Below, piece after piece: positions 63,543-64,000 of a stretch of DNA of 64,000 bases. A program made the position numbers and the translations under genes. Numbering within the stretch: the first letter of the stretch is position 1; the number at the start of each line of letters is the position of its first letter. Origin of the DNA: Cylindrodendrum hubeiense (taxonomy: Eukaryota; Ascomycota; Sordariomycetes; Hypocreales; Nectriaceae). The stretch covers positions 56,573 through 120,572 of the forward strand of contig JAANBB010000085.1 of NCBI GenBank assembly GCA_014621425.1. Reading direction: 5' to 3'. The notes beneath the pieces are model-generated. The model saw only the letters and a program-made list of their open reading frames with translations, did no database searches and was not told the origin of the DNA.

Positions 63543-64000
63543 ATGGCGGCCGAAGCAGTCACCGAACCTGGTACTTCACACCCACGCCCCTCATCGACCG
63601 CGTCCTCCTTCTCATCTTGGCTAACCATTGATTCTTCCAGCTGCGCCGAACCTAAACCTCTCCCCCGAGGAGAAGCGAGCTTACGGCCAACTCTTTCGAC
63701 AAGCCGACACTGATAATGTTGGTGTCGTCACCGGCGAGGTCGCCGTCAAGTTCTTCGACAAGACGCGGTTAAATTCCCACGTCCTCGGCGAGGTTCGTCT
63801 ATGTTGTTCTCGCTGTTCGCTGGGCCCCTCCGAACTAACCGACCTGCCTACAGATCTGGCAGATTGCTGACCGGGAGAATCGGGGATTCCTCACACCAGC
63901 TGGCTTTGGCATCGTCCTCCGACTCATCGGCCACGCCCAGGCAGGCCGCGAACCTACCCGCGAAATAGCTCTCCAGCAAGGCCCCCTTCCGCGATTCGAT
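63543..64000 (+). CDS. Ede1-like EH-domain endocytic protein, 5' part
   Basis: Partial gene cut by the window end. Exons 63543-63570, 63641-63792 and 63854 onward are joined by a 70-bp intron (GTACTT...CAG) and a 61-bp intron (GTTCGT...CAG). The protein starts MAAEAVTEPAAPNLNLSPEE and enters an EH domain at once: YGQLFRQADTDNVGVVTGEV, then FFDKTRLNSHVLGEIWQIAD, then RGFLTPAGFGIVLRLI, with the usual EF-hand-like loop and the conserved Trp of the binding pocket. EH domains bind NPF motifs. Filamentous-fungal Ede1 homologues (EH repeats, coiled coil, C-terminal UBA) start in this way and act as early endocytic scaffolds. The coiled coil and UBA would lie beyond the window, so the assignment rests on the first EH domain. 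Confidence 0.85.

Overview
The window is nuclear DNA of a filamentous ascomycete (Pezizomycotina), most likely a sordariomycete. The evidence is short introns (46-117 bp) with GTRNGT-like donors, CTAAC/CTGAC branch sites and YAG acceptors, together with a typically fungal gene set: allantoicase, a very large PAS hybrid histidine kinase, an Ecl1 life-span factor, an Ede1-like EH protein, and an F-box protein with an N-terminal CxxC. The genus cannot be named from the sequence alone.

Layout. 1-4.0 kb: no gene seen. 4.0-8.4 kb, minus strand: an ankyrin-DIL protein (4 exons) and allantoicase (2 exons) with GATA-factor sites in its promoter. 9.5-13.4 kb, plus strand: a cytochrome b561-type membrane protein and a 7-exon M13 (neprilysin-like) protein that has lost its catalytic residues. 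17.2-23.5 kb, plus: a hybrid histidine kinase of about 2,070 aa with a split GAF-like region, two PAS domains, kinase core, a degenerate receiver and a true receiver. 24.6-26.1 kb, minus: a histidine-phosphatase (phosphoglycerate-mutase-like) protein. 28.5-29.2 kb, plus: a DUF1168/PRKRIP1-type splicing protein. 29.5-31.5 kb, minus: chaperonin CCT gamma (6 exons). 32.7-35.0 kb, minus: an F-box protein. 35.8-37.7 kb, minus: an unrecognised multi-exon gene. 37.7-60.0 kb: a long gene-poor stretch in which only the ECL1-type gene (46.3-46.7 kb) is convincing. 60.0-61.6 kb, minus: glutathione reductase. 63.5 kb to the end, plus: the 5' part of an Ede1-like endocytic EH-domain gene, cut by the window edge.

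Most genes are housekeeping or signalling genes with no pathway in common. No secondary-metabolite cluster, intact transposon, tRNA, rRNA or CRISPR was found. Exon joins below were worked out by hand from splice motifs, frame continuity and family conservation. Summed exon lengths are multiples of three for every model except the exon 2/3 join of the M13 gene, which needs a weak donor. Intergenic DNA is unusually rich in short tandem repeats and TAGGTA/TACCTA tracts. The most interesting points are the catalytically dead M13 protein, the hybrid kinase with a pseudo-receiver and an in-frame intron immediately before its phospho-acceptor site, and the 22-kb gene-poor region.
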